A stretch of DNA of 64,000 nt from Ramlibacter tataouinensis TTB310 (GTDB lineage: Bacteria > Pseudomonadota > Gammaproteobacteria > Burkholderiales > Burkholderiaceae_C), in assembly GCF_000215705.1 (NCBI RefSeq), contig NC_015677.1, positions 1,128,001 to 1,192,000 on the forward strand, read 5' to 3'. Position 1 is the first letter of the stretch, and each line of letters opens with the position of its first letter. This document shows positions 25,081-33,862 of the stretch, piece by piece. Under the pieces are notes generated by a model. The model was not told the origin of the DNA. It searched no databases and worked only from the letters and a program-made list of their open reading frames with translations. Made by a program: the position numbers and the translations under genes.

Positions 25081-25096
25081 TATAACGGTCGTTATA
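25081..25096. promoter_or_regulatory. Toxin-antitoxin operator palindrome
   Basis: TATAACG and CGTTATA form perfect 7-bp arms around GT, ending 14 nt before the antitoxin ATG. The AT-rich arms also resemble -10 boxes on both strands. Antitoxin binding here would repress the toxin-antitoxin operon and might affect the divergent gdx gene. Confidence 0.7.
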
Positions 25097-25102
25097 GTAG
25101 AC

Positions 25103-25131
25103 CGGCAGCACAGGAGCTGCAAGTGCTGCCG
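25103..25131 (+). promoter_or_regulatory. Leader hairpin upstream of gdx
   Basis: CGGCAGCAC (25103-25111) pairs perfectly with GTGCTGCCG (25123-25131) around an 11-nt loop, 35 nt before the gdx start. Guanidine exporters are often riboswitch-controlled, but the ACGR loops of the guanidine-II class are not in this stem. Function unknown. Confidence 0.45.
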
Positions 25132-25166
25132 TGACGAAGATCAGTTTCATCAAGGAAAGGCGAACC

Positions 25167-25484
25167 ATGGCATGGCTGGTGCTCGTGATCGCGGGCCTGT
25201 TCGAAGTGGGCTGGGCGATCGGCCTGAAGTACACCGAGGGCTTCACCCGCCTGTGGCCCTCGGTGGGCACGGTGGCAGCCATGGTGGTCAGCGTGGTCCT
25301 GCTGGGCTGGGCCATGCGCACGCTGCCCGTCGGCACCGCCTATGCCGTGTGGACCGGCATCGGCGCCGTCGGCACGGTGGTGCTGGGGATCGTGCTGTTC
25401 GGCGAGCCCGCCACCGTCGCCCGGCTGGCCTGCGTCGGCCTGATCCTGGCGGGCATCGTGGGCTTGAAGATCACCCACGCCTGA
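25167..25484 (+). CDS. gdx: Small multidrug resistance family guanidinium exporter
   Basis: The 105-residue protein has four helices. The N-terminus [26 protein letters not shown], with the membrane Glu in helix 1 and the GLKYTEGF loop, places it in the SugE/Gdx branch rather than EmrE. Gdx proteins exchange guanidinium for protons as antiparallel dimers. A single copy is present, so a homodimer is expected. The ATG at 25167 has AAGGAAAGG 7 nt upstream. Confidence 0.88.
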   Translation: MAWLVLVIAGLFEVGWAIGLKYTEGFTRLWPSVGTVAAMVVSVVLLGWAMRTLPVGTAYAVWTGIGAVGTVVLGIVLFGEPATVARLACVGLILAGIVGLKITHA

Positions 25485-25633
25485 GGTCCGGGCCGTCGCG
25501 CCGCCTGTCGGCGAGACAACTGAGAGCAATGTTGCGGGGGTGACACCCCGGCCGAGGAAGTGTCCCTTCTAGGCTTCCCCACCGGCGTTTCTCTTGCTGC
25601 GATTCCCGCAGGGGCGCCGCCGAGGAGAGCCCC

Positions 25634-26473
25634 ATGCCCCAGCCGACCCAGCAACAAAAGCCACCCGGCGTCGAAACGCAGATGGCGCCCAAGCCGGATC
25701 ATGGCGAGCAGAGCTACCAGGGCTGCGGCAGGCTGGTGGGCAAGGCGGCGGTGATCACGGGCGGCGACAGCGGCATCGGCCGGGCCGTCGCGATCGCCTA
25801 CGCGCGCGAAGGCGCCGACGTGCTGGTGAGCTACCTCAACGAGGAGGAGGACGCGCAGGAAACCCGGCGCTGGGTGGAGCGGGCCGGGCGCAGGTGCGTG
25901 CTGGCCGCCGGGGACATCCGCGATCCGGCGCACTGCCGCGCCATCATCGACCGCGCGGTGGACGAGTTCGGCAGGGTGGACATCCTGGTCAACAACGCCG
26001 CCTTCCAGATGACGCGCGAGTCCCTGGAGGAGATCCCGGACGAGGAGTGGATCTACACCTTCGACGTCAACATCCACCCGCAGTTCTTCCTGGCCAAGGC
26101 GGCGCTGAAGCACATGAAGCCGGGCTCGTCGATCATCAACACGACCTCGGTGAACTCGGACAAGGCGCCGCCCAAGCTGATCGCCTACTCGGCCACCAAG
26201 GCGGCCATCGCGAACTTCACCGCCAGCCTCGGCCAGTCGCTGGCGGACAGGGGCATCCGGGTGAACTGCGTCGCGCCCGGACCGATCTGGACCCCGCTGA
26301 TCCCGGCCACCATGCCGCCGCAGCAGGTCGAGAGCTTCGGCCAGGAGGTGCCGATGAAGCGGCCGGGCCAGCCCAAGGAGGTGGCCACGCTGTTCGTCTT
26401 CCTGGCGTCGGACGACGCGAGCTACGTCACCGGCGCGCGCTATGCCGTGACCGGCGGCACTCCCATCCTCTGA
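25634..26473 (+). CDS. SDR oxidoreductase, general-stress type
   Basis: The 279-residue short-chain dehydrogenase has a polar N-terminal extension (MPQPTQQQKPPGVETQMAPKP), the NAD(P) loop TGGDSGIGRA, an NNAA motif and the catalytic YSATKAA. The extension and overall sequence match the YhdF/YdaD group linked to general stress in other bacteria. The substrate is unknown. RBS GAGGAGAG precedes the ATG. About 150 bp upstream hold a short GGGGTGACACCCC palindrome. Confidence 0.88.
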   Translation: MPQPTQQQKPPGVETQMAPKPDHGEQSYQGCGRLVGKAAVITGGDSGIGRAVAIAYAREGADVLVSYLNEEEDAQETRRWVERAGRRCVLAAGDIRDPAHCRAIIDRAVDEFGRVDILVNNAAFQMTRESLEEIPDEEWIYTFDVNIHPQFFLAKAALKHMKPGSSIINTTSVNSDKAPPKLIAYSATKAAIANFTASLGQSLADRGIRVNCVAPGPIWTPLIPATMPPQQVESFGQEVPMKRPGQPKEVATLFVFLASDDASYVTGARYAVTGGTPIL

Positions 26474-26530
26474 GTTCCCGCGGGACTGCGCGCCCGCGGG
26501 CGAGCGTCCTGCTGGGCCAGCCGTGCATGG

Positions 26531-26536
26531 CATCAT
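26531..26536 (+). promoter_or_regulatory. Possible -10 box of the hybrid kinase (leaderless)
   Basis: CATCAT lies 7 nt before the ATG at 26544. It is a weak match, listed because its spacing fits the other short-spaced boxes in this window. Confidence 0.3.
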
Positions 26537-26543
26537 CGACCCG

Positions 26544-28523
26544 ATGCCCGAAACCGCTTCCGTGATCTGGTACACCGGCGCCGATGGCGCGGTGAGGCGC
26601 CGGAACCCATCCTGGGAACAATTCACGGGCCAGAGCCATGCCGACTACCACGGCTGGGGCTGGCTCGACGCCATCCACCCCGACGACCGCAACCGCGTGG
26701 CCCAGGCCTGGCGCGACGCGGTCGCCGACGGCACGCTCGACCGGCTGCGCTACCGGCTGCGCCGCCACGACGGCCAGTGGCGCGACGTCACCGCGCATGG
26801 CTCGCCGCTGCTGGAGGACGGCCGTCCGCCCGAGTGGGTCGGCATCTGCGTGGACATCACCCACAGCCTGCAGGCGGAGCGCGCGCTCAAGGCCAGCGAG
26901 GAGCGGCTGCGCTTCCTGGACCGCCTGGGCCAGGCCGCGCGGCCGCTGACCGACGCCAACCGCGTCATGGCGACCACGGCCCGGCTGCTGGGCGAGTACC
27001 TGGGCGCGACGCGCTGCGCCTACGCCGACGTGGAGGCCGACAGCAACCGCTTCACCATCCGCAGCGACTGGTCGGTGCCGGGTGTGCCCAGCAGCGCGGG
27101 CGTCTACTCGCTGGACCTGTTCGGCCCGCAGGCCACCTCCAACCTGCGCCGCGGCCAGCACCTGGTGGTGCGCGACGTGGACCGCGAACTGGGCGACGAG
27201 GGCGGCGGTCGCATGTTCAACGCCATCGGCATCAAGGCCATCATCTGCGCCGGCCTGGCCAAGGACGGGCGGCTGGTGGCCATGATGGCGGTGCACCAGT
27301 CCCAGCCCCGCAACTGGACGCGGGCCGAGCTGGCCCTGGTCGAGGAGGTGGTGGACCGCTGCTGGGCCCACATCGAGCGCGTGCGCGACAGCGCCATGCT
27401 GCGCGAGCAGGACCGGCGCAAGGACGAGTTCCTGGCGACGCTGGCGCACGAGCTGCGCAACCCGCTGGCGCCCATGCGCTACGCCGTGGCCATGATGCGC
27501 ATGGCCAAGGATGGCAGCGTGCTGCCGCAGGCACAGGAGGTGATCGACCGCCAAGTCAGCCACATGGCCCGGCTGATCGACGACCTGCTGGACCTCTCGC
27601 GCATCAACCGCGGGCTGATCCAGCTGCAGCGCGAGCCGGTGCGGCTGGCCACGCTGCTGCAGCGCGCCGTGGAGACGGCCCGCCCCGGCATCGAGGCCGC
27701 GCGGCATCGCCTGGAGCTGCAGCTGCCGCCGGACAGCCTGATGGTCGATGCCGACCCGGCGCGCGTGGTGCAGGTCATCGGCAACCTGCTCAACAACGCG
27801 GCCAAGTACACGCCCGACGGCGGCCACATCCGGCTGGCGGCCTGGGCCGCCGGACGCAACGCAGTGCTGGAGGTGGCGGACAACGGCATCGGCATCCCGC
27901 CCGACCAGCAGGGCAAGCTGTTCCAGATGTTCACCCAGCTGCACCACACGGCCAACCGGGCGCAGGGCGGGCTGGGCATCGGCCTGTCGCTGGTCAAGAC
28001 GCTGGTGGAGATGCACGGCGGCTCGGTGCGGGTGGACAGCGCGGGGCTGGACGAGGGCAGCCGCTTCACGGTGGAGCTGCCCCTGGCCAAGGCTGCGGTG
28101 GTGCCCGCCACACCGCCGGCGGCCGCGACTCCCAGCGCCCCGGGCCCGACCCGGGTGCTGGTGGTGGAGGACAACCGCGACGGGCTGGAAACCCTGTTGG
28201 CCCTGCTGGACGTGCTGGGCTACGAGGTGGCGGGCGCGGCCGACGGGCGCGAGGGCCTGGCGGTGGCGCGGCACTTCCGCCCACAGGCGGTGCTGCTGGA
28301 CCTGGGGCTGCCGGTGATGGACGGCTTCGAGGTGGCCCGGGCGATGCGCGAGGACCCCGCGCTCAAGGACACCTACATCGTGGCGCTGACCGGCTGGGGC
28401 GCCGACAGCGACCGGCAGCGCACGGCGCAGGCCGGCTTCGACGCCCACCTGACCAAGCCGGTGGCGCTGGACACGCTGGAGGAGATGCTGGCGCGGGCCA
28501 CGCAGCCCGCGGCCGGCAACTGA
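26544..28523 (+). CDS. Soluble hybrid sensor histidine kinase (PAS-GAF-HisKA-HATPase-REC)
   Basis: The 659-residue protein has no membrane helix. Domains in order are PAS (about 5-120), GAF (about 130-275), HisKA (about 290-355, LAHELRNPLAPMR with His302), HATPase (about 400-515, NLLNNAAKYT, DNGIGIPPD, GLGIGLSLV), and a C-terminal receiver (about 535-650) with Asp586 in LLDLGLPVMDG. It would sense a cytoplasmic signal and pass phosphate to its own receiver. No response regulator with an output domain is adjacent, so it is an orphan. Start at ATG 26544; a GTG seven codons earlier is possible. Confidence 0.9.
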   Translation: MPETASVIWYTGADGAVRRRNPSWEQFTGQSHADYHGWGWLDAIHPDDRNRVAQAWRDAVADGTLDRLRYRLRRHDGQWRDVTAHGSPLLEDGRPPEWVGICVDITHSLQAERALKASEERLRFLDRLGQAARPLTDANRVMATTARLLGEYLGATRCAYADVEADSNRFTIRSDWSVPGVPSSAGVYSLDLFGPQATSNLRRGQHLVVRDVDRELGDEGGGRMFNAIGIKAIICAGLAKDGRLVAMMAVHQSQPRNWTRAELALVEEVVDRCWAHIERVRDSAMLREQDRRKDEFLATLAHELRNPLAPMRYAVAMMRMAKDGSVLPQAQEVIDRQVSHMARLIDDLLDLSRINRGLIQLQREPVRLATLLQRAVETARPGIEAARHRLELQLPPDSLMVDADPARVVQVIGNLLNNAAKYTPDGGHIRLAAWAAGRNAVLEVADNGIGIPPDQQGKLFQMFTQLHHTANRAQGGLGIGLSLVKTLVEMHGGSVRVDSAGLDEGSRFTVELPLAKAAVVPATPPAAATPSAPGPTRVLVVEDNRDGLETLLALLDVLGYEVAGAADGREGLAVARHFRPQAVLLDLGLPVMDGFEVARAMREDPALKDTYIVALTGWGADSDRQRTAQAGFDAHLTKPVALDTLEEMLARATQPAAGN

Positions 28524-28526
28524 GCG

Positions 28527-29174
28527 CTAGGGCGCCAGCCGCTCCCGCACCCAGGCCCCGCCGTCCAGCCGGTAGCGCAGGCGGTCGTGCAGCCGGCTCT
28601 TGCGGCCCTGCCAGAACTGCCATTGGTCGGGCACCAGCCGGTAGCCGCCCCAGTGCGGCGGGCGCGGCGGGTTCAGCAGGAACTGCGCGCCGTACTTCGC
28701 CGCGTTGGCCACCAGCACGCTGCGCCCGGCGATCACCTGGCTTTGCGGGCTGGCCCAGGCGCCGATGCGCGAGTCCAGCGGGCGGCTGTGGAAGTAGGCG
28801 TCGCTCTCGGGGTCCGAGGTCTTCTCCACCCGCCCCTCGATGCGCACCGTGCGCTCCAGCTCCACCCAGTGGAACTGCAACGCCGCCCACGGGTTGCCGG
28901 CCAGCTCGCGGCCCTTGCGGCTGTCGTAGTTGGTGTACCAGACGATGCCGCGCTCGTCACAGCCCTTGATCAGCACCACGCGCGTGCTGGGACGCAGGTC
29001 GCCGGCCACGGTGGCCAGGGTCATGGCGTTGGGCTCGGGCACCTGCGCGGCGATGGCTTCCTGCAGCCACTGCTCGAACTGCCGCAGCGGGTCGGCGTGG
29101 GAGGCGTCCTCGCTGAGCTCGGCCCGTTCATAACTCTTGCGCAGGTCGGCGAGGCGGGAGGCGGGTGTGTCCAT
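28527..29174 (-). CDS. pdxH: Pyridoxamine 5'-phosphate oxidase
   Basis: The 215-residue FMN enzyme makes pyridoxal 5'-phosphate from PNP or PMP. Landmarks are [63 protein letters not shown] in part, and the C-terminal RLHDRLRYR. Length and order match E. coli PdxH. The ATG at 29174 sits 6 nt after a CACAAT box on the minus strand, so the message is probably leaderless. Convergent with the kinase (3-nt gap). Confidence 0.95.
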   Translation of the reverse strand: MDTPASRLADLRKSYERAELSEDASHADPLRQFEQWLQEAIAAQVPEPNAMTLATVAGDLRPSTRVVLIKGCDERGIVWYTNYDSRKGRELAGNPWAALQFHWVELERTVRIEGRVEKTSDPESDAYFHSRPLDSRIGAWASPQSQVIAGRSVLVANAAKYGAQFLLNPPRPPHWGGYRLVPDQWQFWQGRKSRLHDRLRYRLDGGAWVRERLAP

Positions 29175-29180
29175 GCGCGG

Positions 29181-29186
29181 ATTGTG
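29181..29186 (-). promoter_or_regulatory. Probable -10 box of pdxH (leaderless)
   Basis: Read on the minus strand, CACAAT is followed by 6 nt and then the pdxH ATG at 29174. Box and spacing are identical to those of the VanZ-like gene at 2882-2894. Confidence 0.5.
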
Positions 29187-29220
29187 GCCGACAGGGCCGC
29201 CCACGGCGGACCGCGGGTGT

Positions 29221-29871
29221 TCAGGCGACGGCGCAGGCCGCGCTGTAGCGCGCCTCGTTCTCCAGCACGTGCTCGTGCAGCTGCGCGCAGGCACCCTCGA
29301 CGTCGCCGCGTTCCAGCAGGTCCAGCAGCACCTGGTGGCTGTCCACCATGTTGCTGATGGGCGAGCGGTGGCGCAGCGCGATCAGCTGGTAGCGGATCAG
29401 CTCGTAGGCGCCGCGCAGGTAAGGGTTGGTGCAGCAGGCCAGGAACTCGTAGTGGAAGTTCATGTCGATGCGCGACAGCCGCTGCAGCTCGCCGGAGCGC
29501 TGCGCCGCCGTCATCTCGGCGATGTGCCGGCGCATGCGCTCCATCAGCGCCTGCGGCTGCGTGGTCGCCGCCTCGCGCAGGGCCGCCGTCTCGATCATCG
29601 CGCGGTAGCGGCACAGCTGGCCCACCTGCTCGGGGGTGAGCCGGAAGACAAAGGTGCCGCGCTGCGGCTGGATGTCGACCAGGCCCTCCATCTTCAGCCG
29701 CACCAGCGCCTCGCGCACCGGCGTCTTGCTGATGCCCATGCGCTGGGCCAGCTGCGCCTCCGAGACCTGCTCCCCCAGCTTGAGGTCGCCGGCCACGATG
29801 CCCTCGCGCAGCCGTTCGTAAGCCAGGTCGGTGAGCAGCTGCGGCCGCTCGAGGAGGAGGGGGGCGTTCAT
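29221..29871 (-). CDS. GntR family regulator with FCD domain
   Basis: The 216-residue protein has a winged helix-turn-helix (about 12-75: [36 protein letters not shown] in part) and an all-helical FCD ligand domain (about 85-205). This subgroup binds carboxylic or sugar acids, often with a metal ion. It is divergent from the TRAP operon at 29984 and a palindrome lies between, so it very likely controls that operon. Confidence 0.9.
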   Translation of the reverse strand: MNAPLLLERPQLLTDLAYERLREGIVAGDLKLGEQVSEAQLAQRMGISKTPVREALVRLKMEGLVDIQPQRGTFVFRLTPEQVGQLCRYRAMIETAALREAATTQPQALMERMRRHIAEMTAAQRSGELQRLSRIDMNFHYEFLACCTNPYLRGAYELIRYQLIALRHRSPISNMVDSHQVLLDLLERGDVEGACAQLHEHVLENEARYSAACAVA

Positions 29872-29924
29872 GGGATGCGATGCGTGTGTCGAGGGAAAGT
29901 ATATAGGGTTAAACCGGATGCCAA

Positions 29925-29940
29925 ATCTGAGATATCAGAT
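29925..29940. promoter_or_regulatory. Probable GntR operator of the TRAP operon
   Basis: ATCTGA and TCAGAT form perfect 6-bp arms around GATA in the gap between the regulator (start 29871) and the transporter (start 29984). The gap is AT-rich compared with its surroundings, as expected for a divergent promoter. Confidence 0.65.
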
Positions 29941-29983
29941 ACGATGCCGCCACTTGATCCTGCGGTCAAGCCAGAGGAATCCC

Positions 29984-30523
29984 TTGGAGACAAGCGCGAC
30001 ATTACTGCAGCAGCAGCCTTCCGCCGCCTGGGAGCGGGCGTTCGTCGCGCTGAACCGCTGGGCGCTGATCGGGCTGCTGGCGGCCATGGCGGTGCTGGTG
30101 ATCGCCAACGTGGTGTCGCGCTACCTGTTCCTCTATTCCTTCACCTGGGTGGAGGAGGCCACGCGCTACATGATGGTCTGGGTCGCCTTCCTGGGCGCCG
30201 GCTTGGCGCTGCGGGTGGGTGGCCACATCGCCATCGACTCGCTGCATGCCTCGCTGCCGCCCGGGCCGGCGCGCGTCGTGCGGGGCGTCATCGTGGCCGT
30301 GCTGGCGGTCACGCTGCTGGTGGTGGCCTGGCTGGGCTGGGACTACGCGCAGTTCGCCTGGGAACAGGAAACGCCGGTGCTGGGCTGGTCCTTCGGCAAA
30401 GTGTACCTGGCCATTCCCGTGGGCGCCGTGCTCATGCTGTGCCACCTGGCCCTGGTCGCGCGCCAGTGGGTGGGCCGCGGCGAATGGGAACGGCTCGAGG
30501 GTTTCGACCCGCAGGCGCTGTGA
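29984..30523 (+). CDS. TRAP transporter small membrane subunit (DctQ)
   Basis: The 179-residue protein has four helices and the DctQ pattern NVVSRYLFLYSFTWVEEATRYMMVWVAFLGAG, with the conserved WVEE. It couples the solute-binding protein to the large subunit. A TTG start is chosen because AGAGGA lies 5 nt upstream and the sequence before it runs through the operator. Its stop overlaps the dctM start (GTGA). Confidence 0.88.
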   Translation: METSATLLQQQPSAAWERAFVALNRWALIGLLAAMAVLVIANVVSRYLFLYSFTWVEEATRYMMVWVAFLGAGLALRVGGHIAIDSLHASLPPGPARVVRGVIVAVLAVTLLVVAWLGWDYAQFAWEQETPVLGWSFGKVYLAIPVGAVLMLCHLALVARQWVGRGEWERLEGFDPQAL

Positions 30524-31809
30524 GCACCATCCTCGCCGTCACCTTCGTGGGCCTGATGGTGCTGGGCGCGCCGATCGCCTTTGCCATGCTGATCGCCGGC
30601 CTGGTGGCGGTGTGGGTGAAGCCGGGCCTCTCCGGCCTCGTGGTGATGCAGAACATGTTCAGCGGGCTGGACAGCTTCCCGCTGATGGCCATCCCCTTCT
30701 TCATCCTGGCCGCCGAGCTGATGTCGGGCGGTGCGCTGACCGACGTGCTGCTGCGGTTCGCCGCGCGGCTGGTGGGCCGCCGGCGCGGCGGACTGGGCCA
30801 CGCCAACATCCTGACCCTGACCTTCTTCTCCGGCATCAGCGGCTCGGCGCTGGCGGACGCCGCCGGCCCCGGCGCGATGCTGATCAGGATGATGAAGAAG
30901 GCCGGCTACAGCGACGCCTACGCCGCGGCGCTCACCGCGTCCACCGCCATCGTCGGCCCCATCATCCCGCCCTCGATCATCATGATCGTGTACGCGTTGA
31001 CGGACAACAGCGTCACCATCACCGGCCTGTTCCTGGCCGGCGTGGTGCCCGGCTTCCTGATCGCCGCCGCGCTGGCGGCCGTCAACCATGCCGTGAGCCT
31101 GCGCCGCGGCTACCGCAGCCCGCCCGAGCTGCTCGACCCCTCGCCGCTGCCGCGCCTGTTCGTGCGCGCGCTGCCGGCCCTGATGCTGCCGGTGATCATC
31201 CTGGGCGGCATCCACTTCGGCGTGTTCACGCCCACCGAGGCCTCGGCCGCCGCCGTGCTGTACGCCCTGGTGGTGGGGCGCTTCGTCTACGGCACGCTGC
31301 GCATGCACATGCTGCCGGCCATCCTGCTGCGCACCGCGCTGATGACGTCCTCGGTGCTGTTCATCGTCGCCACCTCGGCCGTCTTCGCCTGGGTGCTCAC
31401 GGTGGGCCAGATCCCGCAGACCGTGGCCGCCTGGATCGCCGGCATGGAGCTGTCGCCCACCGTGCTGCTGCTGGCCATCAACGTCCTGCTGCTGCTGGTG
31501 GGCATCTTCATCGAGCCGCTGCCGGGCGTGATGATCATGGTGCCCATCCTGGCGCCGCTGGCGGACGCCGCGGGCCTGAACCCGCTGCACTTCGCCATCG
31601 TGGTGATCGTCAACCTCACGCTGGGGATGATCACCCCGCCGGTGGGCGGCCTGCTGTTCGTCACGTCCATCGTCTCGGGCGTGCCCATGGGCCGCATGGT
31701 CCGCGAGGCCCGCCCCATGCTGGTGGCGCTGATTGCGGTGCTGGCCCTGCTCACCTTCATCCCGGCCCTGTCGACCTGGCTGCCGGGCCTGCTGGGCTAC
31801 AGGAACTAG
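30520..31809 (+). CDS. TRAP transporter large membrane subunit (DctM)
   Basis: The 429-residue protein has about 12 helices and DctM landmarks: PLMAIPFFILAAELM, SGISGSALADAAGPG, IVGPIIPPSIIMIVYA, GVFTPTEASAAAV and GMITPPVGGLLFVTS. It forms the sodium-coupled channel for an organic acid. The GTG start overlaps the dctQ stop. The substrate is expected to be a sugar acid or hydroxyacid because of the downstream enzymes. Confidence 0.93.
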   Translation: MSTILAVTFVGLMVLGAPIAFAMLIAGLVAVWVKPGLSGLVVMQNMFSGLDSFPLMAIPFFILAAELMSGGALTDVLLRFAARLVGRRRGGLGHANILTLTFFSGISGSALADAAGPGAMLIRMMKKAGYSDAYAAALTASTAIVGPIIPPSIIMIVYALTDNSVTITGLFLAGVVPGFLIAAALAAVNHAVSLRRGYRSPPELLDPSPLPRLFVRALPALMLPVIILGGIHFGVFTPTEASAAAVLYALVVGRFVYGTLRMHMLPAILLRTALMTSSVLFIVATSAVFAWVLTVGQIPQTVAAWIAGMELSPTVLLLAINVLLLLVGIFIEPLPGVMIMVPILAPLADAAGLNPLHFAIVVIVNLTLGMITPPVGGLLFVTSIVSGVPMGRMVREARPMLVALIAVLALLTFIPALSTWLPGLLGYRN

Positions 31810-31838
31810 AAGCCTTCCCACTTCACTAGGAGACACCG

Positions 31839-32858
31839 ATGATCCGACGCCGTTTTCCCTTGCTGACCGTGGCCGCGGCCCTGCTGGCCGGCCTGGGCGC
31901 GCTGCCCGCGCACGCCCAGAAGGTGCTGAAGTACGCGCACTTCCAGCCGGCCAAGAACGACCAGCCCAAGCACGTGGCCGCGGTGGCCTTCAAGGAGCAC
32001 GTGGAGAAGGCCACCGGCGGCTCGCTCAAGGTCGAGATCTACCCGGCCGGCCAGCTGGGCACCGCGCAGCAGATGATGGAAGGCCTGCGCCTGGGCACAG
32101 TGGAACTGGCCGTGGTGCACGACGGCGGCATCCCCGGCGTGTACAAGACCTTCAACATCTTCGGCCTGCCCTACCTGTTCAACGACCACGCCCATGCCTA
32201 CGCCGTGCTGGACGGCGCGTTCGGCAAGGAACTGGCCGAGGACATGCGCAAGAAGACCGGCATCCGACTGATGGCCTACGCCGACAACGGCATCCGCCAC
32301 TTCACCAACTCCAAGCGGCCGATCAAGGCGCCCGAGGACATGAAGGGCCTGAAGATGCGGGTGCAGCCCAGCCCGGTGTTCGTCAAGCTGGTCGAGTCGC
32401 TGGGCGGCAGCCCCACCGCCATCGACTGGGGCGAGCTGCCCGCGGCCCTGGCCCAGGGCACGGCCGACGGCCAGGAGAACGGCGTCACCAACATCCTGGC
32501 CGCCAGCCTGTTCCAGCACCAGAAGCACGTGACCCTGGACGGCCACGTCTACAGCCTGCACGCCTACCTGGTCAGCGACCGCTTCTACAACGGCCTCACG
32601 GCCGCCGAGAAGAAGGCGGTGGACGAGGGCGTGGAGAAGGCCAAGAAGATCCACCGCGACATGACGCGCGAGCAGGACCTGTCGGCCAAGAAGGTGCTGG
32701 CCGACAAGGGCATGACCGTCACCGAGCTCAGCGCCGCCGAGGTGGACCGTTTCCGCAAGGCCGCGCAGCCGGCGGTGCGCCAGTACCTGGAGGCCGAGGT
32801 CAGCAAGGAATGGACCGGCAAGCTGGTCCAGGCCGCCGACAGCACCCGCAGCAAGTAG
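31839..32858 (+). CDS. TRAP transporter solute-binding protein (DctP)
   Basis: The 339-residue periplasmic protein has a signal peptide cleaved after AHA (about residue 26) and the DctP fold. The ligand-carboxylate arginine region GLKMRVQPSPVF and the WGELPAALAQGTADGQENGVTNI block are present. It delivers the substrate to DctQM. RBS AGGAGA precedes the ATG. The ligand is unknown. Confidence 0.92.
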   Translation: MIRRRFPLLTVAAALLAGLGALPAHAQKVLKYAHFQPAKNDQPKHVAAVAFKEHVEKATGGSLKVEIYPAGQLGTAQQMMEGLRLGTVELAVVHDGGIPGVYKTFNIFGLPYLFNDHAHAYAVLDGAFGKELAEDMRKKTGIRLMAYADNGIRHFTNSKRPIKAPEDMKGLKMRVQPSPVFVKLVESLGGSPTAIDWGELPAALAQGTADGQENGVTNILAASLFQHQKHVTLDGHVYSLHAYLVSDRFYNGLTAAEKKAVDEGVEKAKKIHRDMTREQDLSAKKVLADKGMTVTELSAAEVDRFRKAAQPAVRQYLEAEVSKEWTGKLVQAADSTRSK

Positions 32859-32877
32859 GTCGGGGGACCCGCGCACC

Positions 32878-33843
32878 ATGTCCGTGACCGCACCGCGACT
32901 GGTCGTCGCCCTGGACGACGGCTACGCGACCTACGACCAGGAGACCGAGCTGCTGGCCACGGTGGGGGCGCGCTTCGAGCTGCGCCCCTGCCGCGGCGAC
33001 GAGGCGGCGGCCACCCGCGCCGTGCGCGGCGCCGACGTGGTGCTGGTGCGCGAGTCGCCGGTGAGGCAGCGGGTGATCGAAGCCATGGACCGGTGCCAGG
33101 CGGTGATCCGCTACGGCATCGGCGTGGACAACATCGACCTGGCGGCGGCGGCCCGGCGGCGCATCGCGGTGGGCAACGTGCCCGACTACGGCACCGACGA
33201 GGTCAGCACCCAGGCCGTGGCGCTGGCCCTGGCCGTGGTGCGGCAGCTGCGCCTGCACGACGCCGAGGTGCGCGCCGGCCGCTGGTCCACCGGCGTGCTG
33301 CGGCCCCTGTACCGCCTGCGCGGCCGCACCCTGGGGCTGGTGGGCTACGGCCGCATCGCCCGCATGACGCACGAGAAGTTCGCCGGCTTCGGCTTCGGCC
33401 GGGTGCTGGTGAGCGACCCCCACGCGCAGCTGCCGCCCGGCGCCGAGCGGGCCGAGGTGGACGAGATCTGCCGCGAGGCCGACGTGATCTCGCTGCACGC
33501 GCCGCTCACGCCGCAGACGCGGCATTTGATCGACGCGCGCCGGCTGGCGCTGATGCGCCCCACGGCCATCCTGGTCAACACGGCCCGCGGCCGCCTGGTC
33601 GACATGGACGCCCTGTGCGCCGCGCTGCAGGCCGGGCGCCTCCTCGGCGCCGGCCTGGACGTGCTGGAGACCGAGCCGCCCGACCCCGCCCATCCGCTGT
33701 TCGCGCTGGACAACCTGGTGGTGACCAACCACATCGGCTGGTACAGCGAGGAGGCCATGCGCGACCTGCAGCGCAAGGCGGCGCAGGAGGCGGTGCGCGT
33801 GCTGGAAGGCCGCACGCCGCAGCACTGGTTGAACCCCTGGTAG
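32878..33843 (+). CDS. D-isomer-specific 2-hydroxyacid dehydrogenase
   Basis: The 321-residue protein has the NAD-binding loop GLVGYGRIA and the catalytic triad of the family: Arg in NTARGRLVD, Glu in LETEPP and His in TNHIGWYSE. The His sits in a GWYSE context, as in CtBP-type and some phosphoglycerate-like enzymes. It oxidises or reduces a 2-hydroxy/2-keto acid. It is the first catabolic gene after the transporter, so it may act on the imported acid itself. Exact substrate unknown. Confidence 0.88.
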   Translation: MSVTAPRLVVALDDGYATYDQETELLATVGARFELRPCRGDEAAATRAVRGADVVLVRESPVRQRVIEAMDRCQAVIRYGIGVDNIDLAAAARRRIAVGNVPDYGTDEVSTQAVALALAVVRQLRLHDAEVRAGRWSTGVLRPLYRLRGRTLGLVGYGRIARMTHEKFAGFGFGRVLVSDPHAQLPPGAERAEVDEICREADVISLHAPLTPQTRHLIDARRLALMRPTAILVNTARGRLVDMDALCAALQAGRLLGAGLDVLETEPPDPAHPLFALDNLVVTNHIGWYSEEAMRDLQRKAAQEAVRVLEGRTPQHWLNPW

Positions 33844-33862
33844 TTGGAAGGAAGAAACCCTC

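Noticed and set aside
25097..25166. Guanidine-II riboswitch upstream of gdx
   Set aside because: Only one stem is seen and it lacks the paired ACGR loops.
30343..31836. Long minus-strand frame opposite dctM
   Set aside because: His/Gln/Asp-rich antisense shadow of the TRAP large subunit.
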